Source: JBBRHQ01 sp963720735
GTDB lineage: Bacteria > Actinomycetota > Thermoleophilia > Solirubrobacterales > 70-9
Length of the DNA: 64,000 nt
Assembly: GCA_963720735.1 (NCBI GenBank)
Contig: CAVRGL010000006.1
Location: forward strand, 124,001-188,000
Direction of reading: 5' to 3'
Below, piece by piece: positions 1-8,675 of this stretch (the stretch's first letter is position 1; every line of letters starts with the position of its first letter). The notes beneath the pieces are model-generated. The model was given only the letters and a program-made list of their open reading frames with translations, was not told the origin of the DNA and made no database searches. The translations under genes and the position numbers were made by a program.

Positions 1-922
1 AGGCCGAGCGGTCGGCGAAATCGATCCCGTAGCGGCGCCGGTCCTCGTCGTCGAGGAGGCGGCCCGGCACCCCCTCGAGCGCCGTGAGCACCGCCCCGCG
101 CCGCTCCTCGCTGGGGAACCAGAAGCGGGCGAAGGTGCTGTCCATGAAGACCACGTAGTCGAGGCCGAGCCGGAAGCCCTCGAGCCGGGCGAAGAGGTCG
201 AACGTCTGCTCGACGTCGGTCATCCCGTGGTCGGAGAAGAGCATCATCTCCGGCTGCGGCGAGCTGGCATCGACGATCTCCCACGCCTGCTCTAGGAAGC
301 GCTCGATCTCGCTGATCGCGCCACCGAGGGCCTCGGCCGAGGCGCCGGCGACGTGCCCGCCGCTGTCCAGCGCCGGGTCGTAGAAGAAGAAGACGTCGAC
401 GTCGTCGATCCGCTCCCGCAGGTAGTCGAGCTGCTCCTCGGCCCGCAGCCCGTCCCGGATGTAGCGGAACTCGTGACGGAGACCGCGCTCGGCGAACAGA
501 TCGACCAGGGTTGGCACCGGCAGCGCGATCGGCGGGAACTCGTCGTAGCGGATCGCGTGGCGCGAGAAGAGATGGCTGATCTCCAGCGGCAGGCGCAGGC
601 GGTGCTCAGCCGAGTAGCCGAGCTTGCGGGTTATCCGGAACCAGACCAGCCGCCAGAGGTCGATCAGGGGCCGCAGCAGCGAGGTTCGCGGCCGCGAGAA
701 GAAGCGCTGCGTCGCGGAGCGCTCACGGGGATCGAGGTAGTACTCGGTCCAGATCCCGGTCTCGCGGGGCGGGCGCCCGCTGACGATCGCCGGCATCACG
801 GTCGAGCTGTAGCCGAGCAGGGTCCTCAGCGGCCGCCGCGCCTTCCAGAAGCCGGGCATGAAGCTGCGCTGCTCGGTGTACTGCCAGGCGAAGCCGTCTG
901 CGAAGTAGAGGATCAGCTTCAT
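1..922 (-). CDS. Alkaline-phosphatase-superfamily phosphodiesterase (3' end outside window)
   Basis: About 307 residues are visible and the gene runs off the left edge. It shows an N-terminal FADGFAW metal site, an STVMPAI segment of the kind that carries the Ser/Thr nucleophile, and FSDHGMT near residue 230, the layout of type I phosphodiesterase/nucleotide pyrophosphatase proteins. No signal peptide is seen, so a cytosolic enzyme is likely. The ATG overlaps the TGA of the upstream nucleotidyltransferase gene by four bases (ATGA), making this the last visible gene of the surface-glycan operon that begins near 8.3 kb. By context (inference) it acts on a phosphodiester in a glycan or lipid precursor; the substrate cannot be told. 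Confidence 0.8.
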   Translation of the reverse strand, partial: MKLILYFADGFAWQYTEQRSFMPGFWKARRPLRTLLGYSSTVMPAIVSGRPPRETGIWTEYYLDPRERSATQRFFSRPRTSLLRPLIDLWRLVWFRITRKLGYSAEHRLRLPLEISHLFSRHAIRYDEFPPIALPVPTLVDLFAERGLRHEFRYIRDGLRAEEQLDYLRERIDDVDVFFFYDPALDSGGHVAGASAEALGGAISEIERFLEQAWEIVDASSPQPEMMLFSDHGMTDVEQTFDLFARLEGFRLGLDYVVFMDSTFARFWFPSEERRGAVLTALEGVPGRLLDDEDRRRYGIDFADRSA

Positions 923-1896
923 CTCTCGGTCCCGGTTGCTCTGAGTATCTGGGGACACCTGCCCCAGAGTCGCACGAGTTCCGCTGCCTCGGCGCCCGGG
1001 TCCCCGCCGGAGAGCGCGGCGACGGCTGCCCGCCACAGTCTGATGATCGGGTCCTGGGTCGGCGCGTGCATGCCGTCCCGCCCGTCGCGCAGCCCCAGGG
1101 CCGCCCAATAGGCCCTGTGGGAGAGGTGGCGCTCGGTCCTTGCCAGCTCCACGAGCTGCTCTCCCAGCCCGCCGGGGCTGCCGCTGTGCTGCCGCAGGGC
1201 GTGCTCGAGCTCGGCGAGCAGGTCCTCGAGGGAGGCGCCCGGCTCCGCCTCCGGCATCTCGGTGCCGCTGCGGCGGGCGTCCTCGGCCTCGAGGTAGCGG
1301 CGGCTGGCCGTGGCGACCGGGCCCCCCAGGGGCCGGCGGTGAATCTCCTCGGCGCGCTCGCGAAAGCTGGGCCTGTAGCGGCCCTCGAGGACCAGTTGCG
1401 CCTCCCCGATCGCCTCATAGCTCTTCCGCACCGCCCACTCGGCATCGGCGAGGCCGGCACGATGCCTGAGGTGCTCGAACAGCCGGTTGGCGAGGAGGCG
1501 GACCCCCTCCCATGCGGGGATCTGCTCCGGCCGCGCAACCGAGATCCGCTCCAGCAATCCGGGGTCGCCGTCGACCACGACACCCGTCTGTCGAGCCTCG
1601 AAATTGGTCAGGGTCGCGTAGCGAAGGGTGCCGACCGGGATCCGGCCTCCCTCGATGCCGTGGGCGGCGTGGCGGCCGATCACCCGCTCGACCGCGCGGG
1701 TGCGATCGAGCCGGATCGTCGGCGAGCGCCCGATCACCATCACGTCGATGTCCGAGTCGAGCCGTCCCTGGCGCCAGCGCTCCTCGCCGCGGGCGGCGGA
1801 GCCGGCGACGATGACCCCGATTACGTCCCCCCGGCAGGGATCGCGGTCGAGGTCGGCGACGAACTCCATCACCCGCGCGCGGACCTCCGCGTTCAT
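919..1896 (-). CDS. Nucleotidyltransferase-fold protein
   Basis: 325 residues. Near residue 31 the sequence reads AGSAARGEE and then SDIDVMVIG, the GSxxxGE...(S)DxD signature of the DNA polymerase beta/KNTase nucleotidyltransferase superfamily, with D49 and D51 as the expected metal-binding pair. The remaining ~250 residues are helical and resemble the C-terminal parts of aminoglycoside-type or HEPN-linked nucleotidyltransferases, but I recognise no specific family. It overlaps its neighbours on both sides by four bases (ATGA), so it is translated together with a glycosyltransferase and a phosphodiesterase. It probably transfers a nucleotidyl group to a small molecule or sugar; a role in activating a glycan precursor is inference from position only. 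Confidence 0.75.
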   Translation of the reverse strand: MNAEVRARVMEFVADLDRDPCRGDVIGVIVAGSAARGEERWRQGRLDSDIDVMVIGRSPTIRLDRTRAVERVIGRHAAHGIEGGRIPVGTLRYATLTNFEARQTGVVVDGDPGLLERISVARPEQIPAWEGVRLLANRLFEHLRHRAGLADAEWAVRKSYEAIGEAQLVLEGRYRPSFRERAEEIHRRPLGGPVATASRRYLEAEDARRSGTEMPEAEPGASLEDLLAELEHALRQHSGSPGGLGEQLVELARTERHLSHRAYWAALGLRDGRDGMHAPTQDPIIRLWRAAVAALSGGDPGAEAAELVRLWGRCPQILRATGTER

Positions 1897-3095
1897 CGCC
1901 CCGGTCCCGACCCGGCCACCTCGGAGTAGATCGCCTCCAGCTCGGGCAGCACGACCTCGGAGGAGAAGCGCCGGACCGAGTCTCGCGCCCCCTGCCCGAG
2001 CCGCTCGCGCAGCTCGGCGTCGTCCAGCAGCAGGGTGATCGCCCGCAGCAGCGCCGCCGAGTCCTTGGGCTGCACCAGCAGGCCGTTGACCCGGTCCTCG
2101 ACGATCTCCGTCAGGCCGCCCGTCGCGGAGGCGATCACCGGTCGGCCCCAGGCCATCGCCTCGAGGGCGACGGTGGGGCAGGGATCGGGCCAGACGGAGG
2201 GCACGACCAGCAGCAGGGCGTCGCGGTACAGCCCGGCGAGCTCCGCCTCCCGGCGCTGCCCGAGGTCGCTGACAGCCTGGGCGGCGAGCGTCCCGTCGCC
2301 GCCCGCCAGCTTCAGATCGAGGCTCCGGTCACGGAGGCTGCGAAAGGCCTCCAGCAACACCTGGCGGCCCTTGTGCGGGGCGGCGGGCCCGACGAAGAGG
2401 ATCGAGGGACTGTCGGCTGCGGGGGAGCCCGCTGTGCTCCCGGCTCGGTGTGGCAGGTCGATGAAGTTGGGGACGACCCGAAGCAGCCGGGGGTCGACGC
2501 CCGCCCCGGCGACCCGTCGGGAGACGTGATCGGAGACCGCGATCATCAGCCGCATCCTTCCTGCCAACCGTGGCACCGTCCGCTCCAGCGCGAGCGCCAG
2601 GCCGGCCCGCTTCGCCAGGCCGAGGTCGTCGCAGCGCAGGCAGGCGCGACCGCGACCGGGGCCGCATTCGGCGTCGAAGCGCAGCAGCGACTTCTTTGGG
2701 CAGGCGAGGCCGTAGTCGTGCAGGGTGCAGACCGACCTCCGCGCCCAGGCGCCGGAGCAGCCGGCGACCGAGAAGGCGCACCAGCCGTGCGCGTGGACGA
2801 CCCCGGGCTCAAACGACGCGGCGGCGGCTTCGATGCCGCGCCTGAACCTCCGGTCGGGCCAGGGCGGATGGAAGGGAGGGGATCCCTCCTCATATACGCC
2901 CGGCAGGCGCGAGAACGAGGAGCGGATGCGCCTCACCCTGAAGTCACCCTCGTCGATCTCGGCGTCGGCCTCCCCCGCGACGAGGACCTCGACCCGATGG
3001 CCGCGCGACGCGAGGTGGCGTGCGAGGCGCCTGACGTGGGTGGCGAGGCCGCCGCCGTCCGGGGGATAGTGGTCGCAGACTTGGAGGATTCGCAT
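1893..3095 (-). CDS. GT4-family glycosyltransferase
   Basis: 400 residues with the GT-B fold pattern: N-terminal acceptor domain starting MRILQVCDHYPPDGGG followed by THVRRLARHL, and a donor domain with PCPTVALEAMAWGRPV, the E-x7-E region that holds the nucleotide-sugar. A cluster of cysteines in the N-terminal half (CTLHDYGLAC ... CLRC) is typical of one GT4 subgroup and may bind a metal or stabilise the fold. It starts 11 bases after the preceding GT4 gene and its stop overlaps the nucleotidyltransferase start. Role: adds a hexose from an NDP-sugar to a growing surface glycan at the cytoplasmic face of the membrane; donor and acceptor are unknown. Confidence 0.88.
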   Translation of the reverse strand: MRILQVCDHYPPDGGGLATHVRRLARHLASRGHRVEVLVAGEADAEIDEGDFRVRRIRSSFSRLPGVYEEGSPPFHPPWPDRRFRRGIEAAAASFEPGVVHAHGWCAFSVAGCSGAWARRSVCTLHDYGLACPKKSLLRFDAECGPGRGRACLRCDDLGLAKRAGLALALERTVPRLAGRMRLMIAVSDHVSRRVAGAGVDPRLLRVVPNFIDLPHRAGSTAGSPAADSPSILFVGPAAPHKGRQVLLEAFRSLRDRSLDLKLAGGDGTLAAQAVSDLGQRREAELAGLYRDALLLVVPSVWPDPCPTVALEAMAWGRPVIASATGGLTEIVEDRVNGLLVQPKDSAALLRAITLLLDDAELRERLGQGARDSVRRFSSEVVLPELEAIYSEVAGSGPGR

Positions 3096-3106
3096 CGGGC
3101 GCCGGC

Positions 3107-4183
3107 TCAGGCGATGGCCTCGCGGTAGACGGCCATGGTCGCTTCGAGCACGCTGTCCCAGGTCGGGATCGTGCCCAGGGGAGGATCGCTCTCGGCCGCG
3201 GCATCGATCGCCGCCGCCAGCTCTTCGGCGGGGGCGGACAGCGGCACCAGGCTGAGACGCTCACCGGCGAAGCGGGCCGTGCCGCGGTGGGCGGGGATGT
3301 CGCTGGCCACCACGCGGGCGCCCGCATAGAGGGCCTCCAGCGGGGTGACCGGCATCGCCTCGATCTCGGACATCGTCACGTAGACGTCGGCGGTCCGAAA
3401 CCAGCGATAGAGCTCGCCGACCTCCACCCGGCCCAGGAGCTCCACTCGGCCCTCGAGGCCGAGCTCCCCGATCAGGGCCTCGAGCTCGGCCCGCACCGGC
3501 CCCTCGCCGGTGATTCGCAGCACGAAGCGTCGGTCGAGGTGGGCGAGGGCGCGGATCGTCTGGTCGAGCCGTTTGTAGGAGTCGATGCGCCCGGCACAGA
3601 GGACGACGCGCGAGCCGCCGCGCTCGAACGGGGTGGCGGCGGAGAGGCGCTCGGCGTCGACTCCGTTGGGAATGACGACGATCTTGGCGGCGGCGGCCGG
3701 GAAGTGCTCGGCGACCAGCACGGCTTCGGCCGGGGCGACGGCGATCACCCGCTTGGCCCGCTCCATGATGCGCGAGCCCAGCAGCCTGTAGGGGCGGTGC
3801 AGGGCGTTTCGGAACCGGGAGTCGCTGCGACCGTGGTAGTGAGGGGTGAAGACGAGCGGAGAGCGGGTGGCGAGGGCCGCGGCCAGGGCCGGGAGCGCGT
3901 GGTAGTTGTGGGCGTGGATCAGGTCGTATTCGCCACCGTTGCGACGAAGGAAGCGGGCCAGACCGGGGGAGAACGGGTAGTGCCGGCTGGGCACGGCCAC
4001 CGCGAACCGCCTGACCAGGACTCCGTCGAGTCTCTCGCTGGACGGCAGGCCACGATCGTCCGTCTGGCAGATCACCTCCACCGGCTCGCCCGCTGCGGCC
4101 AGCCGCGTCGCCAGCTGCTCGACGTGCGTTTCGACCCCGCCGATCGCCGGGCGGTAGAGGGGAGCAACGATCGCGACCCGCAT
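3107..4183 (-). CDS. GT4-family glycosyltransferase
   Basis: 358 residues. The start MRVAIVAPLYRPAIGGVETH is the usual GT4 N-terminus with a glycine-rich acceptor loop; the C-terminal domain carries MSEIEAMPVTPLEALYAG, the E-x7-E donor-binding motif. This second GT4 enzyme is only distantly similar to its neighbour, lacks the cysteine cluster, and presumably makes a different linkage. It lies 11 bases downstream of the NDP-sugar epimerase gene and 11 bases upstream of the next glycosyltransferase, so all are one transcript. The family is retaining; the exact sugar cannot be inferred. Confidence 0.88.
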   Translation of the reverse strand: MRVAIVAPLYRPAIGGVETHVEQLATRLAAAGEPVEVICQTDDRGLPSSERLDGVLVRRFAVAVPSRHYPFSPGLARFLRRNGGEYDLIHAHNYHALPALAAALATRSPLVFTPHYHGRSDSRFRNALHRPYRLLGSRIMERAKRVIAVAPAEAVLVAEHFPAAAAKIVVIPNGVDAERLSAATPFERGGSRVVLCAGRIDSYKRLDQTIRALAHLDRRFVLRITGEGPVRAELEALIGELGLEGRVELLGRVEVGELYRWFRTADVYVTMSEIEAMPVTPLEALYAGARVVASDIPAHRGTARFAGERLSLVPLSAPAEELAAAIDAAAESDPPLGTIPTWDSVLEATMAVYREAIA

Positions 4184-4194
4184 CCGACCGGCTT

Positions 4195-5124
4195 CTACTC
4201 GACCTCGACCCCGGCGGCCAGCGGCCGGCGGACGGCTATTCGCAGGCCCTCCTCGAGCGATGTCTCGGGCTGCCAGCCGAGGTGCTCGCGCGCCCAGGAG
4301 CAGTCCGCGGCGAGGCGCTCGCGGTCGGAGCGCCGCAGCCGCGCCTCGTCGGTGCGGACGGTCAGCTCGCGGCCCAGCACCCGGCCCGCCGTCTCGACGA
4401 TCTCGCTTGCGTCGTAGTCCATGCTGCCGCCGATGTTGGCGACCAGATGGGAGCCGCCGAGGGCGTGCCTGCCGAGCGACGCCAGGGCGGCGGTCGCGTC
4501 CTCGACGAAGAGGTAGCTGCGCCTCGTTGAGAGATTCCCCAGCCGAAGCTCTCCACCCAGCTCCGCCTGGCGGAGGATCGTCGGGATCAGGTGCGGATTG
4601 GTCTCTCCCGGCCCGAAGACGTTGAAAAGCCTGGCGATCGCGGTACGGATGCCCGTGCGCCGATGGTGGAGTCCGGCGAGCTGCTCCGCCCAGAGCTTGG
4701 TGTGGCCGTAGACGTCGGTCGGCCCCAGCGCGCTCCCCTCGTGGTGAGGGTCGGGGCTGGGCGCGTAGACGGCGGCGCTGGACGCGACCACGACCGCCTC
4801 GGCTCCCGCCTCCGTCGCGGCGTCGAGCACGCGCTGGGTTCCCTCCACGTTGACGGCGACCGCCCGGGCCGGGTCCCGCTCGCAGGCGGGGATGAAGTGG
4901 ATGGCGGCGAGATGGAAGACCACCTGCGGGCTGTGCTCGGCGATCAGGCCGCCGAGCCGGGGATCCCCGACGCCGGCGATCAGAAGGGGGACATCATCGC
5001 CCAGAGCGTCCTCGGGGCCGAGGCTGAGATCGTCGAGGGCGATCACCTCGTCGCCGGCCTCGGAGAGTCGCCGGCAGAGGCTGGCCCCGACGAATCCGCA
5101 GCCGCCTGTGACCAGCGCTCGCAT
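4195..5124 (-). CDS. NAD-dependent NDP-sugar epimerase/dehydratase (extended SDR)
   Basis: 309 residues from the ATG at 5124; an in-frame extension upstream is open but encodes low-complexity Arg/Pro sequence and was rejected. The Rossmann motif TGGCGFVGASL opens the protein; ASSAAVYAPS and YGHTK supply the catalytic Ser and the YxxxK pair of extended short-chain dehydrogenases. The best fit is the UDP-glucose 4-epimerase/GDP-mannose-dehydratase class (GalE-like). It would make the activated sugar used by the two GT4 enzymes encoded directly downstream. A 43-base gap separates it from the toroid-protein gene upstream. Confidence 0.87.
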   Translation of the reverse strand: MRALVTGGCGFVGASLCRRLSEAGDEVIALDDLSLGPEDALGDDVPLLIAGVGDPRLGGLIAEHSPQVVFHLAAIHFIPACERDPARAVAVNVEGTQRVLDAATEAGAEAVVVASSAAVYAPSPDPHHEGSALGPTDVYGHTKLWAEQLAGLHHRRTGIRTAIARLFNVFGPGETNPHLIPTILRQAELGGELRLGNLSTRRSYLFVEDATAALASLGRHALGGSHLVANIGGSMDYDASEIVETAGRVLGRELTVRTDEARLRRSDRERLAADCSWAREHLGWQPETSLEEGLRIAVRRPLAAGVEVE

Positions 5125-5167
5125 CAGCGGCGCCTGTGAGAGCCCGGCTCCCGGCCGGCGGCGCCCA

Positions 5168-6304
5168 TCAGACCAGGGTCCTCCAGCCGGACGGCCCGGA
5201 GCGCGCCCATTCAATCGCCTGGGCGGCGAACATTGTTGTGCAGGCGTTGTGATGGACGGGCACCGAGTCCGGCTGATAGACGAGCGCCGCCCCTCCCGGC
5301 GCCGGGCGGGCGAGGGCCGCCAGCCTGGCGACCGCCTCGTCCAGCCGAGGCGGCGCAGAGGGGAGGGTGGCGGCCATACGCACCGCCTGGGCGGATGCAT
5401 CGCACTGCTCCACCTCGCCACCCGCCTCGGGCAAGCCGATAGAACGGGGGAAGCCGGCCGAGGGGAGCTGGTGCTCCCAGGTCCAGGCGGTGGCCCGGCG
5501 GGCCCGCTCGGCAGCCTCGGCGTCACCCTCGGCGCTGGCCCAGACCCAGAGCCCCTCGGCCGCGTAGAGGTGGGCGTGGAGCATCACGCCGTCGCTGTTG
5601 GGCTGGGTCGGAAAGGAGCCGTCGGCCTCCTGCATCGCGGAGGTGTCCTCGATCAGGCGAAGCGCCGCATCGCGGCCCTCCGGCAGTCCGGCATGCGCCG
5701 CGGCGAGCAGGCACTGGACGGTTTTGACCAGGTGCGGCCGGCCCTCAGCCGACCAGCCGCCTCTCGACGTCCCGCCGCCGTCGCCGAAGATCGGCCCCAG
5801 GCCGGAGGGCTCCATCACCGCCGCGGCGAGCATCCTCGCCAGCTCGAGGCCCGCCCCGGTGTGGCGGGCGCTGCCGATGCTTTGCCCGAAGGAGATCAGG
5901 CCGGCCGAGATCATCGCCAGGTCGAAGCTGTAGACGGCGTCACCGTCCCAGCCTGCCCTGGCCCGGAGCTCGCCACGGGCGAGACGATCCGCCAGCCATT
6001 CCGCGGCGGCGATCCCCCGCTGGATCTCCTCCGGCCCGGGATCGGGCCGGCCGGCGAGGTAGGTGAGGGCGTAGCCGGTGATCTCGGGGTACTCGAAGGA
6101 CCCCTCGCCGCTGCTCTCGTCGACCCAGGCGTAGAAGGCGCCGGAGTCGGACTGGACGGGACCCCGGCTGAGCCAGCCGCGAAGCTCGCGAGGCATCTCC
6201 TCTTCGGCTGAAACCGGGGACCTGAAGTCCCTGCCCTGGCCGCCCACCTGTGTCCCGGCGTCCCGCCCGATCAGGGCGAGGGCCTGTCGGGCGACGGGAC
6301 CCAT
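5168..6304 (-). CDS. Alpha/alpha-toroid protein of the glycan operon
   Basis: 378 residues from the start at 6304; an ATG at 6196, close behind a GAAGAGGAG stretch, is an equally possible start. The sequence consists of repeated helical hairpins with aromatic/Gly turns (for example SGAFYAWVDE, FEYPEITGYAL, and several EADGSFPTQP-like loops), as in terpenoid cyclase/prenyltransferase toroids or six-hairpin glycosidases. The DxDD cyclase motif and CaaX-transferase zinc ligands are not visible, so neither reaction can be assigned. It overlaps the wecB-like gene by 34 bases at the longer start. Position inside a glycan operon suggests a glycan-binding, -trimming or -epimerising enzyme (inference). 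Confidence 0.7.
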   Translation of the reverse strand: MGPVARQALALIGRDAGTQVGGQGRDFRSPVSAEEEMPRELRGWLSRGPVQSDSGAFYAWVDESSGEGSFEYPEITGYALTYLAGRPDPGPEEIQRGIAAAEWLADRLARGELRARAGWDGDAVYSFDLAMISAGLISFGQSIGSARHTGAGLELARMLAAAVMEPSGLGPIFGDGGGTSRGGWSAEGRPHLVKTVQCLLAAAHAGLPEGRDAALRLIEDTSAMQEADGSFPTQPNSDGVMLHAHLYAAEGLWVWASAEGDAEAAERARRATAWTWEHQLPSAGFPRSIGLPEAGGEVEQCDASAQAVRMAATLPSAPPRLDEAVARLAALARPAPGGAALVYQPDSVPVHHNACTTMFAAQAIEWARSGPSGWRTLV

Positions 6305-7572
6305 TCGTTGCTGGCGCTTCGGAACCGCCGGGTCAGCAGGTCCATCCCGAGCGAGGCGGACATCGCCTCCATGTGGACCACCTCCCGGTCGGGGGGAAGC
6401 GGGGAATGATCGACGAGCGCGGCAGCGATCCGCGGCGCCGCCTTGCCGTCACCGTAGATCGAGTCTGCCGAGGCCATCATCTCGTAGGAGCCCTCGCTGG
6501 TCAGCAGGGCGTCGATCGAGCCGAAGACGCTGTCCTTGTCGGTGCCGATCAGCCTGGCGATCCCGGCGTGGACTCCCTCCGGGCGCTCGGTCCATTCGCG
6601 CATCACGAGAACCGGCTTACCGAGGCCCGCTGCCTCCTCCTGGAGGCCACCCGAGTCGGTGACCACGAAGTGGCTCTTGTTGAGAATCCAGACGAGCGAC
6701 GGGTAGTCCAGCGGCGGCAGCAGGCTGACGTTGGGCAGCCCCGAGAGAATCCGGAAGAACGGGGTGCGCGCTCTGGGATTGAGGTGCACCGGGCAGGCGA
6801 AATGGGTCCCCGGGTGACGTTCGGCCGCCTCCCGCAGCCCGTGGCAGATCTGCTCCATCGGGGCGCCCAGGTTCTCCCGCCGATGAGCCGTGATCAGGAC
6901 CAGCCGCTCGCCGTTCGGGGCGAGGTGCGCCAGCCCGGCGGCGTGGTGGTCGAAGGGGATCTTCGCCATCTGGTGGAGGGCGTCGATCACCGTGTTGCCG
7001 GTGACCACGACGGCATCCGCCGAGATCCCCTCGCGGCGAAGGTTCTCCGCCGCCCACTCGGTCGGGGCGAAGTGGATCTCGGAGACCGCGGCGGCGATCC
7101 GCCGGTTCCCCTCCTCGGGGAAGGGCGAGTGGATCTGCTGCGTGCGCAGCCCGGCCTCGACGTGGCCGAGGCGGACTCCCTCGTGGAAGGCGGCGAGACT
7201 GGCGGACATCGAGGTCGTCGTGTCCCCCTGGACGAGCACCCACTCCGGGCGCTCCTGCTGGATCACCTCCTCTACGCCCTTCATCACCGAGCGGGCGATC
7301 CCGGTCAGTGACTGCCCGTGGACCATGATGTCGAGGTCGTAGTCGGGCTTCAGCTGGAAGGTCATCATCACCTGGTCGAGCAGCTCGCGATGCTGAGCGG
7401 TCGCGCAGAGGCGGACCTCGAACTCGGGGCGCTGCTCGAGCGCGCGGACGACCGGGGACATCTTGATCGCTCCCGGGCGGGTCCCGACCACCACCAGCAC
7501 CTTGCGCTTCGGCGCCGGATGGCTCCCGTTTCCGTTGCCGTTCGCCATCGCGCCGTTCGAGTCGGGCGGCAT
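6271..7572 (-). CDS. wecB: UDP-N-acetylglucosamine 2-epimerase (non-hydrolysing)
   Basis: 433 residues from the ATG at 7572, whose A is also the last base of the upstream GT2 stop codon (TGATG), which decides the start over a longer open frame. Family motifs are clear: GTRPGAIKMSPV at the N-terminus, HVEAGLRT, and DSGGLQEEAAGLGKPVLV followed by RPEG near the C-terminus. The enzyme interconverts UDP-GlcNAc and UDP-ManNAc in the cytosol, so ManNAc or a derivative is a likely component of the polymer built by this operon. The first ~20 residues (Asn/Gly-rich) are a non-conserved extension. Confidence 0.92.
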   Translation of the reverse strand: MPPDSNGAMANGNGNGSHPAPKRKVLVVVGTRPGAIKMSPVVRALEQRPEFEVRLCATAQHRELLDQVMMTFQLKPDYDLDIMVHGQSLTGIARSVMKGVEEVIQQERPEWVLVQGDTTTSMSASLAAFHEGVRLGHVEAGLRTQQIHSPFPEEGNRRIAAAVSEIHFAPTEWAAENLRREGISADAVVVTGNTVIDALHQMAKIPFDHHAAGLAHLAPNGERLVLITAHRRENLGAPMEQICHGLREAAERHPGTHFACPVHLNPRARTPFFRILSGLPNVSLLPPLDYPSLVWILNKSHFVVTDSGGLQEEAAGLGKPVLVMREWTERPEGVHAGIARLIGTDKDSVFGSIDALLTSEGSYEMMASADSIYGDGKAAPRIAAALVDHSPLPPDREVVHMEAMSASLGMDLLTRRFRSASNEWVPSPDRPSP

Positions 7573-8267
7573 CAGCGCCCTCCGCCCCGGGCGACTCGCC
7601 ACTCCCTGGCGATCGTGCGCAGCACCCGCCATCCGTCGGGGAAGGTCACGAGCCGCCCTTCGCCGTGGATCCGTTCCGCCTCGAAGCTCGGCACCTCTGC
7701 GATCCGCAGTCGGTTCCGCACCGCCCTGATGTTAAGCATTGCCTCGACCTCGAAGCCGTCAGCGTCGATCTGGAGCTGGGGCACGACCCGCGCCCAGAAG
7801 GCGTTGTAGCCGTAGCAGAGGTCGGTGAACCGCGCCCCGAACAGGGCCCTGACCATCCACACGAAGACTCGGTTGCCGGCCTTCCGCAGAGCGGTCATGT
7901 CCGCCGTTCCACCGCCCGGGATGAAGCGCGACCCCTTGGCGTAGTCGGCGCCGGCGAGCAGGGCACCGACGAACACGTGTATCTCGGCCGGGTCCTCGGA
8001 GCCGTCGGCGTCAACCTGGACGATGATCTCCCCGGTCGCGGCCTCCCAGCCCGCCTGCAGCGCATTCCCCTTACCCGGTGCGCTGCGGTTGACGACGATG
8101 CGGACGTCCGGCCGCAGCTCCCGGGCGACCTCGACCGTCCGGTCGGTGCAGTGGTCGTCGACGACGATCACCTCGTCCACCCAGGCCGGGACCTTGGGCA
8201 GCACGTGAGGCAGGTTCTCGGCCTCGTTCAGGGCAGGGATGATCACGCTCACCGCGGGGGCGCCCAT
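7572..8267 (-). CDS. GT2-family glycosyltransferase (polyprenyl-phosphate sugar transferase type)
   Basis: 231 residues from the ATG at 8267; a TTG at 8312 would add 15 non-conserved residues. The GT-A core starts directly (VSVIIPALNEAENL), with VDDHCTDRT and VDADGSEDPAEI providing the Asp residues for nucleotide and metal binding. The pattern fits dolichyl-phosphate-mannose-synthase-like transferases that load a sugar on a polyprenyl phosphate. No C-terminal membrane segments are present, so it is probably peripheral. It appears to be the first gene of the minus-strand glycan operon; neither candidate start has a good Shine-Dalgarno sequence. Confidence 0.85.
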   Translation of the reverse strand: MGAPAVSVIIPALNEAENLPHVLPKVPAWVDEVIVVDDHCTDRTVEVARELRPDVRIVVNRSAPGKGNALQAGWEAATGEIIVQVDADGSEDPAEIHVFVGALLAGADYAKGSRFIPGGGTADMTALRKAGNRVFVWMVRALFGARFTDLCYGYNAFWARVVPQLQIDADGFEVEAMLNIRAVRNRLRIAEVPSFEAERIHGEGRLVTFPDGWRVLRTIAREWRVARGGGR

Positions 8268-8596
8268 CGGGCGCTCGCCCGTCCGGGACTCGCCGTCGGG
8301 GACGACCGTCAACCCGGGCGACGGCGCCGCCTGCGGGGCCTCATTGCTTCTCGGGAATGGAATCGCTTGTTCAGGTATGGCAGCTCTCCCGCCGATAGTC
8401 GATCGGCTCTACCGCCAAATCCCGGCGGCACACTCTCTCACTCGCCTGCTGCTGTCACTCCAACAACGATCCGGAGCCCCATTGCTGTCGCACCCTAGCT
8501 GACAGAAGCGGTTCGCGGCTACTGATTTTCGGCTACAGCGCTTCGACTGGTTCGTGCGCAGCGAGTACCCCTGGCCGCGAAGCATAAACCGAGGCA

Positions 8597-8634
8597 GCCA
8601 CTCGCGCCGGGCTGGCCGCCACTCGCGCCGGGCT
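8597..8634. repeat. 17-bp direct repeat, 21-bp period
   Basis: GCCACTCGCGCCGGGCT occurs at 8597-8613 and again, identical, at 8618-8634. A 21-bp period places both copies on the same DNA face, as for a cooperatively bound regulator. It sits 30-70 bases upstream of the hydrolase -10 element. Confidence 0.7.
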
Positions 8635-8660
8635 CGAGGTTCGTTTCTCGGATACCTGGG

Positions 8661-8666
8661 TAGGAT
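8661..8666 (+). promoter_or_regulatory. -10 element of glycoside hydrolase gene
   Basis: TAGGAT ends nine bases before the ATG at 8676. No Shine-Dalgarno sequence lies in between, so a leaderless or nearly leaderless mRNA is likely. Confidence 0.5.
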
Positions 8667-8675
8667 CTGGTCCGA

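Larger units (their letters stand above)
8313..8675. other. Intergenic region between divergent glycan genes
   Basis: About 360 bases without a convincing gene on either strand. It must contain the promoter of the minus-strand glycan operon and that of the plus-strand glycoside hydrolase. Visible structure: a 17-bp direct repeat near 8.6 kb and a TAGGAT -10 element just before the hydrolase start (listed separately). I see no good -35/-10 pair for the minus strand. Confidence 0.6.
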
